A stretch of 64,000 bases of DNA from UBA5109 sp964606735 (GTDB taxonomy: Bacteria > Pseudomonadota > Gammaproteobacteria > Pseudomonadales > Pseudohongiellaceae), in assembly GCA_964606735.1 (NCBI GenBank), contig CAZSHI010000001.1, forward strand, positions 89,819-153,818. Reading direction: 5' to 3'. The position numbers and the translations under genes were made by a program. Shown piece after piece: positions 43,117 through 52,568 of the stretch. Every line of letters starts with the position of its first letter. Within the stretch, counting starts at the first letter, position 1. The notes under the pieces were generated by a model. The model searched no databases. It worked only from the letters and a program-made list of their open reading frames with translations, and was not told where the DNA came from.

Positions 43117-43791
43117 ATGAGCAAACGCGATTTCCTGATTGCGCCGTCAATACTTTCTGCAGACTTTGCCCGACTCGGCGAAGAGGTAGATGCCGTCCTA
43201 GCGGCCGGTGCCGACATAGTACATTTTGATGTGATGGATAATCACTATGTTCCGAATTTAACCATCGGCCCCATGGTCTGCAAGGCACTCAGGGACTATG
43301 GAATTGAAGCGCCAATTGATGTTCACCTGATGGTGAGCCCGGTCGACAGTCTGATCAATAATTTTGCCGAAGCCGGCGCCAGCTATATCACCTTTCATCC
43401 GGAAGCCAGTAATCATGTTGATCGTTCACTGAGCCTGATTAAATCACTTGGCTGTAAAGCTGGTCTGGTTCTCAATCCGGCCAGCCCCGTTCATTATCTT
43501 GAACACGTCATGGACAAGCTCGACATCATTTTGCTGATGTCAGTCAATCCGGGTTTTGGCGGCCAGCAATTTATAGATTCAACGCTCAACAAGCTGGGTC
43601 AGGTAAGGAAGCTGATTGAACAAAGTGGCAGGGATATACGTCTGGAAGTCGATGGGGGTGTCAGTGTTGATAATATCGCTGCGATTGCCAGGGCCGGTGC
43701 TGACATGTTTGTTGCAGGGTCTGCAATTTTTGGCAGCCAGGACTATGCAGGCACTATTAGCAAAATGCGGGCGGAACTTGAAAGCTCATGA
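43117..43791 (+). CDS. rpe: ribulose-phosphate 3-epimerase
   Basis: The 224-residue TIM-barrel enzyme shows LIAPSILSADFARLGEEV, HFDVMDNHYVPNLTIGP with metal-binding His and Asp, DVHLMVSPVD, LMSVNPGFGGQ and VDGGVSVDNI. It interconverts ribulose-5-phosphate and xylulose-5-phosphate in the pentose phosphate pathway. Its stop overlaps the trpE start by 4 bases, so the two are cotranscribed. In Pseudomonas a phosphoglycolate phosphatase gene lies between them; it is missing here. Confidence 0.98.
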   Translation: MSKRDFLIAPSILSADFARLGEEVDAVLAAGADIVHFDVMDNHYVPNLTIGPMVCKALRDYGIEAPIDVHLMVSPVDSLINNFAEAGASYITFHPEASNHVDRSLSLIKSLGCKAGLVLNPASPVHYLEHVMDKLDIILLMSVNPGFGGQQFIDSTLNKLGQVRKLIEQSGRDIRLEVDGGVSVDNIAAIARAGADMFVAGSAIFGSQDYAGTISKMRAELESS

Positions 43792-45269
43792 ATATGGAGC
43801 AGTTCAGTGACCTTGCCAGTCAGGGTTATAACCGTATTCCACTGAGCCGTGAAGTACTCGCTGATCTGGAGACACCGCTTAGTGTTTATTTAAAACTGGC
43901 CAATGGCCCTTACAGTTATTTCCTGGAGTCGGTGCAGGGAGGTGAAAAGTGGGGGCGATATTCCATCATTGGTTTGCCCTGTCTTACCCAGCTCAAGGTC
44001 AGTGGCCATGACTTCAGTATTGTTCAGGACGGAGAGCTCACTGAATCCTTCAGGAGTGATGATCCTTTTGTTGATATAGCGGCTTTCCAGGCGCACTACA
44101 AGATTCCCGAACTGGACGGTTTACCACGTTTTAATGGCGGTTTGGTTGGCTATTTTGCCTATGACACCGTTCGTTATAACGAACACAAGGTTGCAGAAAC
44201 GGCACCGCAAGACACGGTTGGCACACCGGATATTGTGCTGATGGTCTCCGAAGAAGTTATTGTGTTTGATAATCTCCGCGGCACGATTTCAATTCTGGTT
44301 TATGTGAACCCGGCTCAGGAAAATGCCTTTGCGCAGGGTCAGCAACGTCTGGATGAACTCACAGCTGCACTGCATAAACCTCTCGATCCGGCGCTGTTCA
44401 AACCCAAGGCACAGTCACGAGTAGTTGACGAGGACAGTTTTGTGTCCAGTTTCGGCAGGCAGGCCTATGAGGAAGCTGTAGGAAAAATCAAGGATTACAT
44501 CGTTGCCGGTGACGTCATGCAGGTGGTACTGGCACAACGGATGAGCATCCCTTATGAGGGGGAAGCCATCAACATATATCGGGCCTTGCGACAACTGAAT
44601 CCTTCACCTTACATGGTCTATATGGATCTGGAGGATTTCCATATCGTCAGCGCCTCGCCGGAAATACTGGCGCGGGTCGAAGAAGGACATATCACAGTCA
44701 GACCACTGGCGGGCACCCGTCGCCGGGGCCATACCGAAGAAGAAGATCTGGCGCTGGAAAAAGAACTGCTGGCAGATGAAAAAGAAATTGCCGAGCATTT
44801 GATGCTGATAGATTTGAGTCGTAATGATGCAGGACGGGTATCACGTACAGGTTCGGTCCGGGTAACGCGAAAGATGTTCGTCGAGCGCTATTCCCATGTC
44901 ATGCATATTGCATCGATTGTGGAAAGTGAGATGGCAGAGGACAGGACTGCGCTGGATGTTCTCAAGGCTACCCTGCCGGTAGGTACCCTCAGTGGTGCAC
45001 CCAAAGTCAGGGCCATGGAAATCATTGATGAGTTTGAGCCGGTAAAACGCGGTGTTTACGGCGGCGCAATGGGCTATCTGTCCTGGAATGGCAACATGGA
45101 CATGGCGATAGCCATTCGTACCGCTGTCATCAAGGATAAAACCCTTTACGTGGAGGCCGGTGCCGGTATCGTGGCTGATTCCGAACCGCGGCTGGAGTGG
45201 AAGGAGACCATGAACAAGGCCAGAGCATTATTTTCAGCTGTCAAGCTGGCTGAAGAGGGCCTGCAGTAA
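43788..45269 (+). CDS. trpE: anthranilate synthase component I
   Basis: The 493-residue chorismate-using enzyme has the N-terminal feedback-binding region (SVYLKLANGPYSYFLESVQGG) and the chorismate domain with IVAGDVMQVVLAQRM, RPLAGTRRRG, EHLMLIDLSRNDAGRVS and LSGAPKVRAMEII. It makes anthranilate with TrpG, the first step of tryptophan synthesis. It overlaps rpe by 4 bases and trpG by one base (TAATG). No leader peptide or attenuator hairpin was seen upstream. Confidence 0.98.
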   Translation: MNMEQFSDLASQGYNRIPLSREVLADLETPLSVYLKLANGPYSYFLESVQGGEKWGRYSIIGLPCLTQLKVSGHDFSIVQDGELTESFRSDDPFVDIAAFQAHYKIPELDGLPRFNGGLVGYFAYDTVRYNEHKVAETAPQDTVGTPDIVLMVSEEVIVFDNLRGTISILVYVNPAQENAFAQGQQRLDELTAALHKPLDPALFKPKAQSRVVDEDSFVSSFGRQAYEEAVGKIKDYIVAGDVMQVVLAQRMSIPYEGEAINIYRALRQLNPSPYMVYMDLEDFHIVSASPEILARVEEGHITVRPLAGTRRRGHTEEEDLALEKELLADEKEIAEHLMLIDLSRNDAGRVSRTGSVRVTRKMFVERYSHVMHIASIVESEMAEDRTALDVLKATLPVGTLSGAPKVRAMEIIDEFEPVKRGVYGGAMGYLSWNGNMDMAIAIRTAVIKDKTLYVEAGAGIVADSEPRLEWKETMNKARALFSAVKLAEEGLQ

Positions 45270-45865
45270 TGTTGCTGATGATCGACAATTACGATTCCTT
45301 TACCTATAACCTGGTACAGTATTTTGGCGAGCTGGGCATGCAGGTAAAAGTGTATCGCAATGATGAGATAACACTGGCTGACATTGAAAAGCAGAACCCC
45401 AGTCATCTGGTGATTTCTCCGGGACCCTGTACACCCAAAGAGGCGGGCATATCGGTAGCGGCTGTACAGTACTTTGCCGGCAAGCTGCCGATTCTGGGTG
45501 TCTGCCTGGGTCATCAGAGTATTGGTGAAGCCTTTGGCGGAAACACTGTACGTGCCCTCAAGGTCATGCACGGTAAACTTTCTGACATCTATCATTCAGG
45601 GCAAGGAGTATTTTCCTCTCTGTCCTCGCCGTTTGAAGCGACCCGTTATCACTCACTGGTTATAGACCAGAAAACACTGCCGGAGTGTCTGGAAGTGACC
45701 GCCTGGACCCAGACAGCCAGTGGAGAGCCTGAAGAAATTATGGGTGTGCGTCACACAGAATTCGCCATCGAGGGTGTACAATTCCATCCGGAATCCATAC
45801 TCAGTGAAAATGGCCATGCCTTGCTGAAAAATTTTCTCGAATCGGGCAGGGGTTCAGGTACTTAA
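45269..45865 (+). CDS. trpG: anthranilate synthase component II (glutamine amidotransferase)
   Basis: The 198-residue class I amidotransferase has MIDNYDSFTYNLVQYF, PILGVCLGHQSIGEAFG with catalytic Cys in GVCLGHQ, and a HPES motif (VQFHPESIL) with catalytic His and Glu. It supplies ammonia to TrpE, with which it overlaps by one base. It may also serve aminodeoxychorismate synthase, as in many bacteria. The next gene is trpC; trpD, normally between them, is absent. Confidence 0.97.
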   Translation: MLLMIDNYDSFTYNLVQYFGELGMQVKVYRNDEITLADIEKQNPSHLVISPGPCTPKEAGISVAAVQYFAGKLPILGVCLGHQSIGEAFGGNTVRALKVMHGKLSDIYHSGQGVFSSLSSPFEATRYHSLVIDQKTLPECLEVTAWTQTASGEPEEIMGVRHTEFAIEGVQFHPESILSENGHALLKNFLESGRGSGT

Positions 45866-45892
45866 GGGATTGAAAGTCCGACAGGGTAGCAT

Positions 45893-46693
45893 GTGAATCA
45901 GGCAACCATCTTGAAAAAAATCCTGCAGCGCAAACAGGAAGAAATTCTGGAGCGCCAGGCCAAGCTATCCCTGCAGGATCTTGAACAGGTGATCGTCTCG
46001 CAAAAAAAACCACGTGGCTTTAGCCAGGCACTGGCAGACCAGATTCAGCGCAAACGTCCTGCCGTAATCGCAGAGATCAAAAAAGCTTCACCCAGTAAAG
46101 GCTTGCTGCGAGAGCATTTTGATCCTGCCGCTATCGCTGAAACTTATGCGGAAAATGGCGCCTGTTGTTTATCTGTGCTCACTGATATCGATTTTTTCCT
46201 GGGTGCCGATGAGTACCTGCAGGCAGCCAGGAATGCCTGCAAATTGCCGGTGCTTCGCAAGGATTTTGTGATTGATCCATATCAGATTGTAGAAGCCAGG
46301 GCCTTGGGCGCAGACTGTATTCTGCTGATTGTTGCCGCCCTGGAACCGGCGCTTCTGAAGGATCTGGCTGCCTGTGCCCAAGACTATCAGCTTGATTGCC
46401 TGATAGAGGTTCACTCCAGGGCAGAGATGGATCTGGCTCTGCAACTCAACCCCGATTTGCTGGGTATCAATAATCGAGATCTGCATACCTTCACGACCCG
46501 ACTCGAGACCACCTATGAGCTTTTGAAAGATATTCCACAAGAGGTATCCGTGATCACTGAAAGCGGTATTCATGCCAGAGAGGATGTCGAGGAAATGATG
46601 CAGCATGGTGTTTATGGCTTTCTGGTCGGTGAAGCATTCATGCGGGCGGCTGATCCCGGAAAAAAATTAAAAGAGCTGTTTTTCCATGGTTAA
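45893..46693 (+). CDS. trpC: indole-3-glycerol phosphate synthase
   Basis: The 266-residue monofunctional TIM-barrel enzyme starts at a GTG at 45893 (an overlapping ATG is followed at once by a stop). It shows VIAEIKKASPSKGLLRE with catalytic Lys, LSVLTDIDFFLGADEYL, LPVLRKDFVIDPYQI, LLGINNRDLHTF and VITESGI. It closes the indole ring in tryptophan synthesis. Only 27 bases separate it from trpG, leaving no room for trpD. It overlaps dgkA by 8 bases. Confidence 0.97.
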   Translation: MNQATILKKILQRKQEEILERQAKLSLQDLEQVIVSQKKPRGFSQALADQIQRKRPAVIAEIKKASPSKGLLREHFDPAAIAETYAENGACCLSVLTDIDFFLGADEYLQAARNACKLPVLRKDFVIDPYQIVEARALGADCILLIVAALEPALLKDLAACAQDYQLDCLIEVHSRAEMDLALQLNPDLLGINNRDLHTFTTRLETTYELLKDIPQEVSVITESGIHAREDVEEMMQHGVYGFLVGEAFMRAADPGKKLKELFFHG

Positions 46694-47048
46694 GCCCGGC
46701 GAAACAGGGATTAAACGTATTGTTTCGGCCTTTGGATACTCCATGAATGGTCTCAGGTCCTGCTGGAGAATGGAGGCTGCCTTCCGTCAGGAAGTGCTGG
46801 CCAGCATCATTCTGATTCCGCTGGGCCTCTACCTGGGACAGGGAGGGGTCGAAAAGGCCCTGCTGGCGGGAGTCTGTTTATTTGTGATCACGGTTGAGGT
46901 CTTGAATTCAGGTCTTGAGGCTGTGGTAGACAGGGTAGGGCATGAACATCATGAACTATCCGGCCTGGCAAAGGATCTGGGATCGGCAGCGGTCTTGCTG
47001 AGCCTCTTGCTGTTTGGCATGATCTGGCTGCTGGTACTGTTTTTTTAG
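46686..47048 (+). CDS. dgkA: diacylglycerol kinase
   Basis: The 120-residue membrane protein has three transmembrane helices and the signature EVLNSGLEAVVDR (preceded by VITV) with catalytic Glu and Asn, plus EAAFRQE near the N-terminus. It phosphorylates diacylglycerol, recycling lipid by-products of membrane-derived sugar transfer. It overlaps the trpC end by 8 bases on the + strand, so it is probably translated with the trp genes. Confidence 0.96.
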   Translation: MVKPGETGIKRIVSAFGYSMNGLRSCWRMEAAFRQEVLASIILIPLGLYLGQGGVEKALLAGVCLFVITVEVLNSGLEAVVDRVGHEHHELSGLAKDLGSAAVLLSLLLFGMIWLLVLFF

Positions 47049-47138
47049 GCTTGTTAAAAAGGCTATGACTGCCTGACTTTTCATGAAAGTCGGCTTGTAG
47101 AAAACTTCAAACGAAATACTTCCTGTTGAGGACAAACA

Positions 47139-48047
47139 ATGTCGGCACCCGAAAATTCAGCGCCCCCCTGGATTACCACGGAGATTCAGGAGAACATGAG
47201 CTGGCGAGATCAGGATATTGTGATATCCGTGCCAGCAAAAAGTGGAACCACCTGGACCATGAATATTGTGTTCCAGTTATTGAGTGGCGGAACGGAAGAC
47301 TTCAAGGCAGTTTATGATGAGGTTCCCTGGATAGAATTTCTTAGCCGACCGAATCAGCCGATCCAGGAAGTACTTGATAGGCTCGATGCGATGCCTGAGG
47401 GCAAGGCTCGCGCTTTCAAAACACATTCCGCTCCACCGGCCCTGCCTTTTTTGACGGCTGCCGCCGACAAGAAGGTTCGTTATATTGTTGTCTGCCGTAA
47501 TCCCGAGGAAGCCCTGGTTTCTTTCAAGCCTTTTCTGGAAAAGCATAGCGATGACTGGTTCAGGCTTTGGGAGATTCCCAAGCAGGCCATGACCCGGCCA
47601 AGCTTTTCAGCGTTTTACGAAGATATTGTGAGTGAAATGGGCATGCAGGGGATGTTTGCTGGTTTCATTGCCGGCTGGTGGCCCCTGCGACATGAAGCAA
47701 ATGTACTGTTTCTACACTTTTCTGAAATGAAAAATGATCATGCGGGCTGCTTGCGCAAGATAGCGGATTTCCTCGACATATCTCCCAATCAGGATCAGTG
47801 GCCGGCAATCGAGAAGTACACCGGCTTTGACTGGATGAAGGCGCATTCGGAGAAATTTGAAACCTTCAGTTCAGTGGATGTCCCGCTACTGGAAACCGGT
47901 GCCATGATACGCAAAGGAAAACTTGGTGCTGCCCGTGAAGATGGCATGAACGATAAAATTTCAGCACATTTTCGTGCAGCATGCGCCGAGATTTGCCAGG
48001 ACAAGGATGCGCTGGACTGGCTCTACCAGGGCGGGCCACTGAATTAG
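47139..48047 (+). CDS. sulfotransferase domain protein
   Basis: The 302-residue protein has the 5'-phosphosulfate-binding loop SVPAKSGTTWTMNIVFQLL (GTTW) near residue 30 and the 3'-phosphate motif RYIVVCRNPEEALVSF with a Ser, and late motifs FLHFSEMKND and RKGKLGAAREDGMNDK, the usual GxxGxxK end of cytosolic sulfotransferases. It should transfer sulfate from PAPS to a hydroxyl or amine; the acceptor is unknown. It is alone, with its own GAGG ribosome-binding site and 90-base gap after dgkA. Confidence 0.9.
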   Translation: MSAPENSAPPWITTEIQENMSWRDQDIVISVPAKSGTTWTMNIVFQLLSGGTEDFKAVYDEVPWIEFLSRPNQPIQEVLDRLDAMPEGKARAFKTHSAPPALPFLTAAADKKVRYIVVCRNPEEALVSFKPFLEKHSDDWFRLWEIPKQAMTRPSFSAFYEDIVSEMGMQGMFAGFIAGWWPLRHEANVLFLHFSEMKNDHAGCLRKIADFLDISPNQDQWPAIEKYTGFDWMKAHSEKFETFSSVDVPLLETGAMIRKGKLGAAREDGMNDKISAHFRAACAEICQDKDALDWLYQGGPLN

Positions 48048-48207
48048 CCTGGCTACCCACCGCTAAGAAGTTCCCACAATAGCGTTTTGAGCAAGCTGAT
48101 CTCTACGGCTAATCCTTTAAGCCTGTATTTCATTTTTAAGCAATTACGCCTGCCAGTGGTTATAATCCGCGGCTCTGATTGTACACATGCAATTCTGATT
48201 ACTTTCC

Positions 48208-50109
48208 ATGCTGCTATTTCGTTTAACTGATTTGCATTTGGCTTATGGCCCTCAGGTTTTACTTGAAAAAGTTTCACTGACTATTCACAGCGGTGAACGT
48301 ATCGGTTTGCTGGGGCGCAATGGCGTGGGCAAATCCACTTTTCTGAAACTGCTCAGTGGGCAGATCAAGGCAGATGGTGGTGAGCTATGGCGGCAATCCG
48401 ATCTCAAAGTAGCTTACCTTAACCAGGAATTACCACCTGCCGATAATCTCAGTGTATCCGAGTATGTCCTGCAAGGCCTGGCTGAAGCCGGGCACTTGCT
48501 GATGGAATTTAACCGGCTCTCGCAGGCAGAGGCCACTGAGAAAGCTTTACACAAGCTGGCGGATTTACAGAAAAAAATTGAAACGGCGAATGCCTGGAAC
48601 CTGCAGCAAAAAGTCGACTCTGTCCTGAGCAGGCTGGACATTGACGGTGATGCTCTGATGTCCTCGCTCTCGGGCGGTTGGCTCAGACGTGTTTCACTGG
48701 CCAAAGCCTTTGTCAGCGAACCGGATGTTTTGTTGCTGGATGAGCCTACCAATCATCTGGATATTCCAACCATTGAATACCTTGAAAAACAGCTGGGACA
48801 GTTCAGTGGTGCCATTCTCCTGATTACGCATGACCGCACCTTTCTGCAGAAAATAGCCAACAAGATCATGATTCTTGACCGGGCTCAGATCAGTGCCTGG
48901 GAATGCACCTATCAACGCTTTCTCGAATTACGCGAACAGCAACTGGCCATTGAAGAAAAAGCCAACGCGGAATTCGATAAACGTCTGGCGCAGGAAGAAA
49001 TCTGGATTCGCCAGGGCATCAAAGCCAGACGCACTCGTAACGAAGGTCGCGTACGTGCGCTGAAGGCAATGCGAGAAGAATATAGTCAGCGAAAGATGCT
49101 GCAGGGCAAAGCTAAAATCTCGCTGAATGAAGCGGAAAAGTCCGGCAAACTGGTGATTGAGGCTGAACATATCAAGCATAGTTTTGGTGACAAAAAGATC
49201 ATCAGTGATTTTTCCACACGCATAATGCGTGGCGATAAAATCGGTTTTATTGGGCCCAATGGGGCGGGTAAAACTACCTTGCTGAAAATTCTGCTGGGCG
49301 AATTAAAACCGTGTAGTGGCAAAATCAAAATCGGCAGCAAACTTGAGTTTGCCTATTTTGATCAACTGCGCAAGCAGCTGGACCCAGCACAGGATGTGTA
49401 TCATATCATTGCAGAGGGTAGTGATTATGTCGTGATCAATGGCAAATCAATACACGTGATGTCCTATCTGCAGAATTTTCTGTTTTCACCGGATAGAGCC
49501 CGGCAAAAAGTTCGTTCCCTGTCCGGAGGTGAGCAAAACCGCCTGATTCTGGCCTGTCTTTTTAGCAAGCCGGCCAATGTGCTTGTGCTGGATGAGCCCA
49601 CCAATGACCTGGATATGGAAACGTTGGAGTTGCTGGAGGAAATGCTGGTCAATTTTTCTGGCACCGTGTTGCTGGTGAGTCATGATAGAAATTTTCTGGA
49701 TAACGTGGTCACCAGCAGTATTGTCTTTGAAGGGCTAGAAACGGGCACTGGAAAAGTGGAGCAATTTGTCGGAGGCTATGAGGACTGGCTCAGACAGGGC
49801 GGGGGTTTTCGTAGTGAACGCACAATCAGTAAACCTAGCTCTGCGGCTCCACCAAACCACAATCAGGCCAGTAAGACCAAGCAGAAAAACAAACTCAGCT
49901 TTAAACTGAAACATGAACTGGAACAGCTACCCACGCAGATTGAAAAAGCAGAACTTGAAATGGCAGCCCTGGAAGCACAGATATCCCAACCCGATTTTTA
50001 TGAGCAGGGTCATGACAAGACCAAAGAGGTTCTGGATCAGCTGGCCGATGTGCAGCAAAGGCTGGACGCCTATTTTGAACGCTGGGCTGAGATTGAGCAG
50101 CAGCAATAA
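48208..50109 (+). CDS. uup: ABC-F family ATPase Uup
   Basis: The 633-residue protein has two ATP-binding cassettes: Walker A GRNGVGKSTFL and GPNGAGKTTLL, signature LSGGWLRRVSLAKAF and LSGGEQNRLILA, Walker B LLLDEPTNHLD and LVLDEPTNDLD, joined by the basic helical linker region. A C-terminal coiled coil of ~80 residues (KLKHELEQLPTQIEKAELEM) identifies Uup, which works at the ribosome and in precise excision phenotypes. Length matches E. coli Uup. No membrane segments. Confidence 0.95.
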   Translation: MLLFRLTDLHLAYGPQVLLEKVSLTIHSGERIGLLGRNGVGKSTFLKLLSGQIKADGGELWRQSDLKVAYLNQELPPADNLSVSEYVLQGLAEAGHLLMEFNRLSQAEATEKALHKLADLQKKIETANAWNLQQKVDSVLSRLDIDGDALMSSLSGGWLRRVSLAKAFVSEPDVLLLDEPTNHLDIPTIEYLEKQLGQFSGAILLITHDRTFLQKIANKIMILDRAQISAWECTYQRFLELREQQLAIEEKANAEFDKRLAQEEIWIRQGIKARRTRNEGRVRALKAMREEYSQRKMLQGKAKISLNEAEKSGKLVIEAEHIKHSFGDKKIISDFSTRIMRGDKIGFIGPNGAGKTTLLKILLGELKPCSGKIKIGSKLEFAYFDQLRKQLDPAQDVYHIIAEGSDYVVINGKSIHVMSYLQNFLFSPDRARQKVRSLSGGEQNRLILACLFSKPANVLVLDEPTNDLDMETLELLEEMLVNFSGTVLLVSHDRNFLDNVVTSSIVFEGLETGTGKVEQFVGGYEDWLRQGGGFRSERTISKPSSAAPPNHNQASKTKQKNKLSFKLKHELEQLPTQIEKAELEMAALEAQISQPDFYEQGHDKTKEVLDQLADVQQRLDAYFERWAEIEQQQ

Positions 50110-50173
50110 ATCGATACGTGAAAATGCTTCATAGCGCTTTACTGTCTTAAGCGCTACAATGCGCGCCCCTCTG

Positions 50174-50199
50174 AAGCGTCTGGGTAATCAGACGTTTTC
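50174..50199 (+). terminator. hairpin with T-run between uup and deaD
   Basis: CGTCTG (50177-50182) pairs with CAGACG (50189-50194) around GGTAAT, extended by A/T pairs, and is followed by TTTTCTC. It sits 19 bases before the deaD ATG, so it could end uup transcripts or act as an attenuator in the deaD leader. Confidence 0.6.
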
Positions 50200-50217
50200 T
50201 CAACTTAAGGCAGCTAA

Positions 50218-51936
50218 ATGACACAAACCATGGCTTCGGCCTTTGCACAGTTTTCCCTCAGTCCGGCCTTATTAAAGGTGCTGGATGAAGTCGGTTATGA
50301 GCATCCATCACCGATTCAGGCGGCAACCATTCCCCTCTTGATGCAGGGTCATGATGTGCTCGGTCAGGCGCAAACAGGCACAGGTAAAACGGCGGCCTTC
50401 GCTTTGCCCCTGCTCGCCGAGCTAAAGATCCAGCAAAATGAACCACAAATACTGGTGCTGGCACCTACCCGGGAACTGGCGATTCAGGTGGCTGAAGCTT
50501 TTCAGCGTTATGCAACATATATAGACGGATTTCATGTACTGCCGGTTTATGGCGGACAGGATTATTCCGGTCAGATAAGAGCTCTCAGGCGTGGTGTACA
50601 CGTAGTGGTTGGAACGCCAGGGCGGGTCATGGACCATATGCGACGTGGCACACTGCAACTGCATAAACTCAGCACACTGGTTCTGGATGAAGCAGATGAA
50701 ATGCTGCGCATGGGTTTCATTGACGATGTGGAGTGGATACTCGAACAATGCCCTGAGCAACGGCAGACAGCTTTGTTTTCCGCCACCATGCCGAAACAGA
50801 TTCGTCAGATTGCGGAAAAATACTTACGTAATCCTCAGCAAATAACTATTAAAGTTAAAACCAGCACGGCTGAAACCATCCGTCAGCGCTACTGGCCAGT
50901 CAGCGGCTTGCATAAACTGGATGCCCTGACGCGCATTCTTGAAGCTGAAAATTTTGACGGTGTCATTGTTTTCGTGCGCACAAAAACGGCGACGGTCGAA
51001 CTGGCTGAGAAATTATCAGCGCGTGGCTATAGCGCAGTTGCCCTCAATGGTGATGTGCCACAAAACCAGCGTGAACGCACCGTACAACAATTTAAACAGG
51101 GAAAAATTGACATTCTGGTTGCGACCGATGTGGCTGCCCGTGGTCTGGACGTTGATCGTGTCAGCCATGTGATTAACTATGACATACCCTATGATACAGA
51201 AGCCTACGTCCACCGTATCGGTCGTACTGGCAGAGCCGGTCGAGAAGGGGATGCCATTTTGTTTGTCGCGCCCCGTGAAAGAAGAATGCTACAGGCCATT
51301 GAGCGCGCTACCCGCAGCAAAATTGAATTAATGGAACTGCCCTCCACTGAACTTATCAATAACAAGCGCATCGCCAAATTCAAACAGGATATCAGCGACA
51401 CCCTGGCTTCGAATGAACTGCAACTTTACCGTGAGATTCTTGAACAATATCAGTTTGAACATAATACGCCAGCCTTGGAAATAGCCGCGGCCCTGGCAAA
51501 ACTTTACCGGGGTGACAAAGCCTTGCTGTTAAAAAAGGAAGCCCCGGCAAAAACCTCACGCGATTTTCCTGTAGACAAAAAATCCTCCAGCAATAAGCGT
51601 GACAGCAATGAGCGTTTTCTAAAAGGGGTGGAATCCGGCATGCAGCGCTATCGTATCCAGGTAGGGCATGAACATAAGGTCAAGCCAGGTAATATCGTTG
51701 GTGCCATTGCCAATGAAGCGGGTATTGAAAGTAAGCACATTGGTCGCATCACTATTTTTGACGAGTACAGTCTTGTTGATTTGCCAGAAGGTATGCCAAA
51801 GGAGACCTTCCAACACTTGAAAAATACCTTTGTTGCCGGGCGCAAACTGCAAATTAGTTTATATAAAGAAGATTCGGCTAACAGCAAGAAGCTAAGTCAA
51901 GATAAGAAGAAAAACAGAAAAAGAAAAGCTAGTTAG
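50218..51936 (+). CDS. deaD: ATP-dependent RNA helicase DeaD (CsdA)
   Basis: The 572-residue DEAD-box helicase has the Q motif (GYEHPSPIQ), AQTGTGKTAAF, PTRELA, TPGRVMD, LVLDEADEML, FSATMP, VFVRTKTATVELAEKL, ATDVAARGLD and HRIGRTGRAG, then a C-terminal DbpA-type RNA-binding domain (GNIVGAIANEAGI, HIGRITIFDEYSLVDLP) and a basic tail (KKNRKRK). It unwinds structured RNA, notably in ribosome assembly and cold response. Its stop overlaps the convergent crp stop by 4 bases. Confidence 0.96.
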   Translation: MTQTMASAFAQFSLSPALLKVLDEVGYEHPSPIQAATIPLLMQGHDVLGQAQTGTGKTAAFALPLLAELKIQQNEPQILVLAPTRELAIQVAEAFQRYATYIDGFHVLPVYGGQDYSGQIRALRRGVHVVVGTPGRVMDHMRRGTLQLHKLSTLVLDEADEMLRMGFIDDVEWILEQCPEQRQTALFSATMPKQIRQIAEKYLRNPQQITIKVKTSTAETIRQRYWPVSGLHKLDALTRILEAENFDGVIVFVRTKTATVELAEKLSARGYSAVALNGDVPQNQRERTVQQFKQGKIDILVATDVAARGLDVDRVSHVINYDIPYDTEAYVHRIGRTGRAGREGDAILFVAPRERRMLQAIERATRSKIELMELPSTELINNKRIAKFKQDISDTLASNELQLYREILEQYQFEHNTPALEIAAALAKLYRGDKALLLKKEAPAKTSRDFPVDKKSSSNKRDSNERFLKGVESGMQRYRIQVGHEHKVKPGNIVGAIANEAGIESKHIGRITIFDEYSLVDLPEGMPKETFQHLKNTFVAGRKLQISLYKEDSANSKKLSQDKKKNRKRKAS

Positions 51937-52568
51937 CGGGTGCCGAACACCACAATAGTTTTTCCATGAACTTCAATGAGTCCCTGTTCTTCCAGGTCTT
52001 TCAGGACTCGTCCGGCCATTTCACGCGAGCAGTTGACGATGCGGCCCAGTTCCTGCCGGGTGATCTTGATTTGCATACCATCAGGATGGGTCATGGCATC
52101 AGGTTCTTTGCTCAGAGCCAGTAACTGACTGGCAATTCGTCCGGTTACATCGAGGAAAGACAGGTCGGCAACACGCTGGGTCGTGTTACGTAAACGGTGC
52201 GCCATCTGCTCACCAATGGTGTAAAGTATTTCTGGGTGTTCGCGGGTATAGGCAGAAAAATTACTGTAGGAAATTTCAGCGATCTCAGCTTCGGTACGGG
52301 TCTTGACGCAGGCGCTGCGTGACTCCCCAAACTCAAACAGACCCATCTCGCCAAAAAAGTCACCCGGATTAAGATAGGTAATGATGGCTTCCTTACCTTT
52401 CTCATCTTCCAGAATGACAGAAACCGACCCACTGACGATGTAATACAGCGTTTCGGATTTATCCCCTTCATGAATGACAGTGGTCTTGTTGGGATATTTC
52501 CGTCTGTGTGAATGACTTAAAAAGTTTTCAAGATCATTGATATGAGGTGTGATTGCCATCAATGCCAT
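51933..52568 (-). CDS. crp: cAMP-binding global regulator Crp (Vfr type)
   Basis: I chose the ATG at 52568, which has an AGGGGA ribosome-binding site 7 bases upstream; an ATG at 52559 is possible. The ~211-residue protein has the cyclic-nucleotide pocket FFGEMGLFE and RSACV, a dimerisation helix, and the C-terminal helix-turn-helix ITRQELGRIVNCSREMAGRVL. The order HSHRRKYPNK and end GKTIVVFGTR match Pseudomonas Vfr. It controls carbon-use and virulence genes in relatives. It is convergent with deaD and divergent from osmC. Confidence 0.95.
   Translation of the reverse strand: MALMAITPHINDLENFLSHSHRRKYPNKTTVIHEGDKSETLYYIVSGSVSVILEDEKGKEAIITYLNPGDFFGEMGLFEFGESRSACVKTRTEAEIAEISYSNFSAYTREHPEILYTIGEQMAHRLRNTTQRVADLSFLDVTGRIASQLLALSKEPDAMTHPDGMQIKITRQELGRIVNCSREMAGRVLKDLEEQGLIEVHGKTIVVFGTR

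Noticed and set aside
48161..48166. TATAAT upstream of uup
   Set aside because: A perfect -10 match, but no acceptable -35 box at 16-18 bases, so it was not listed as a promoter.
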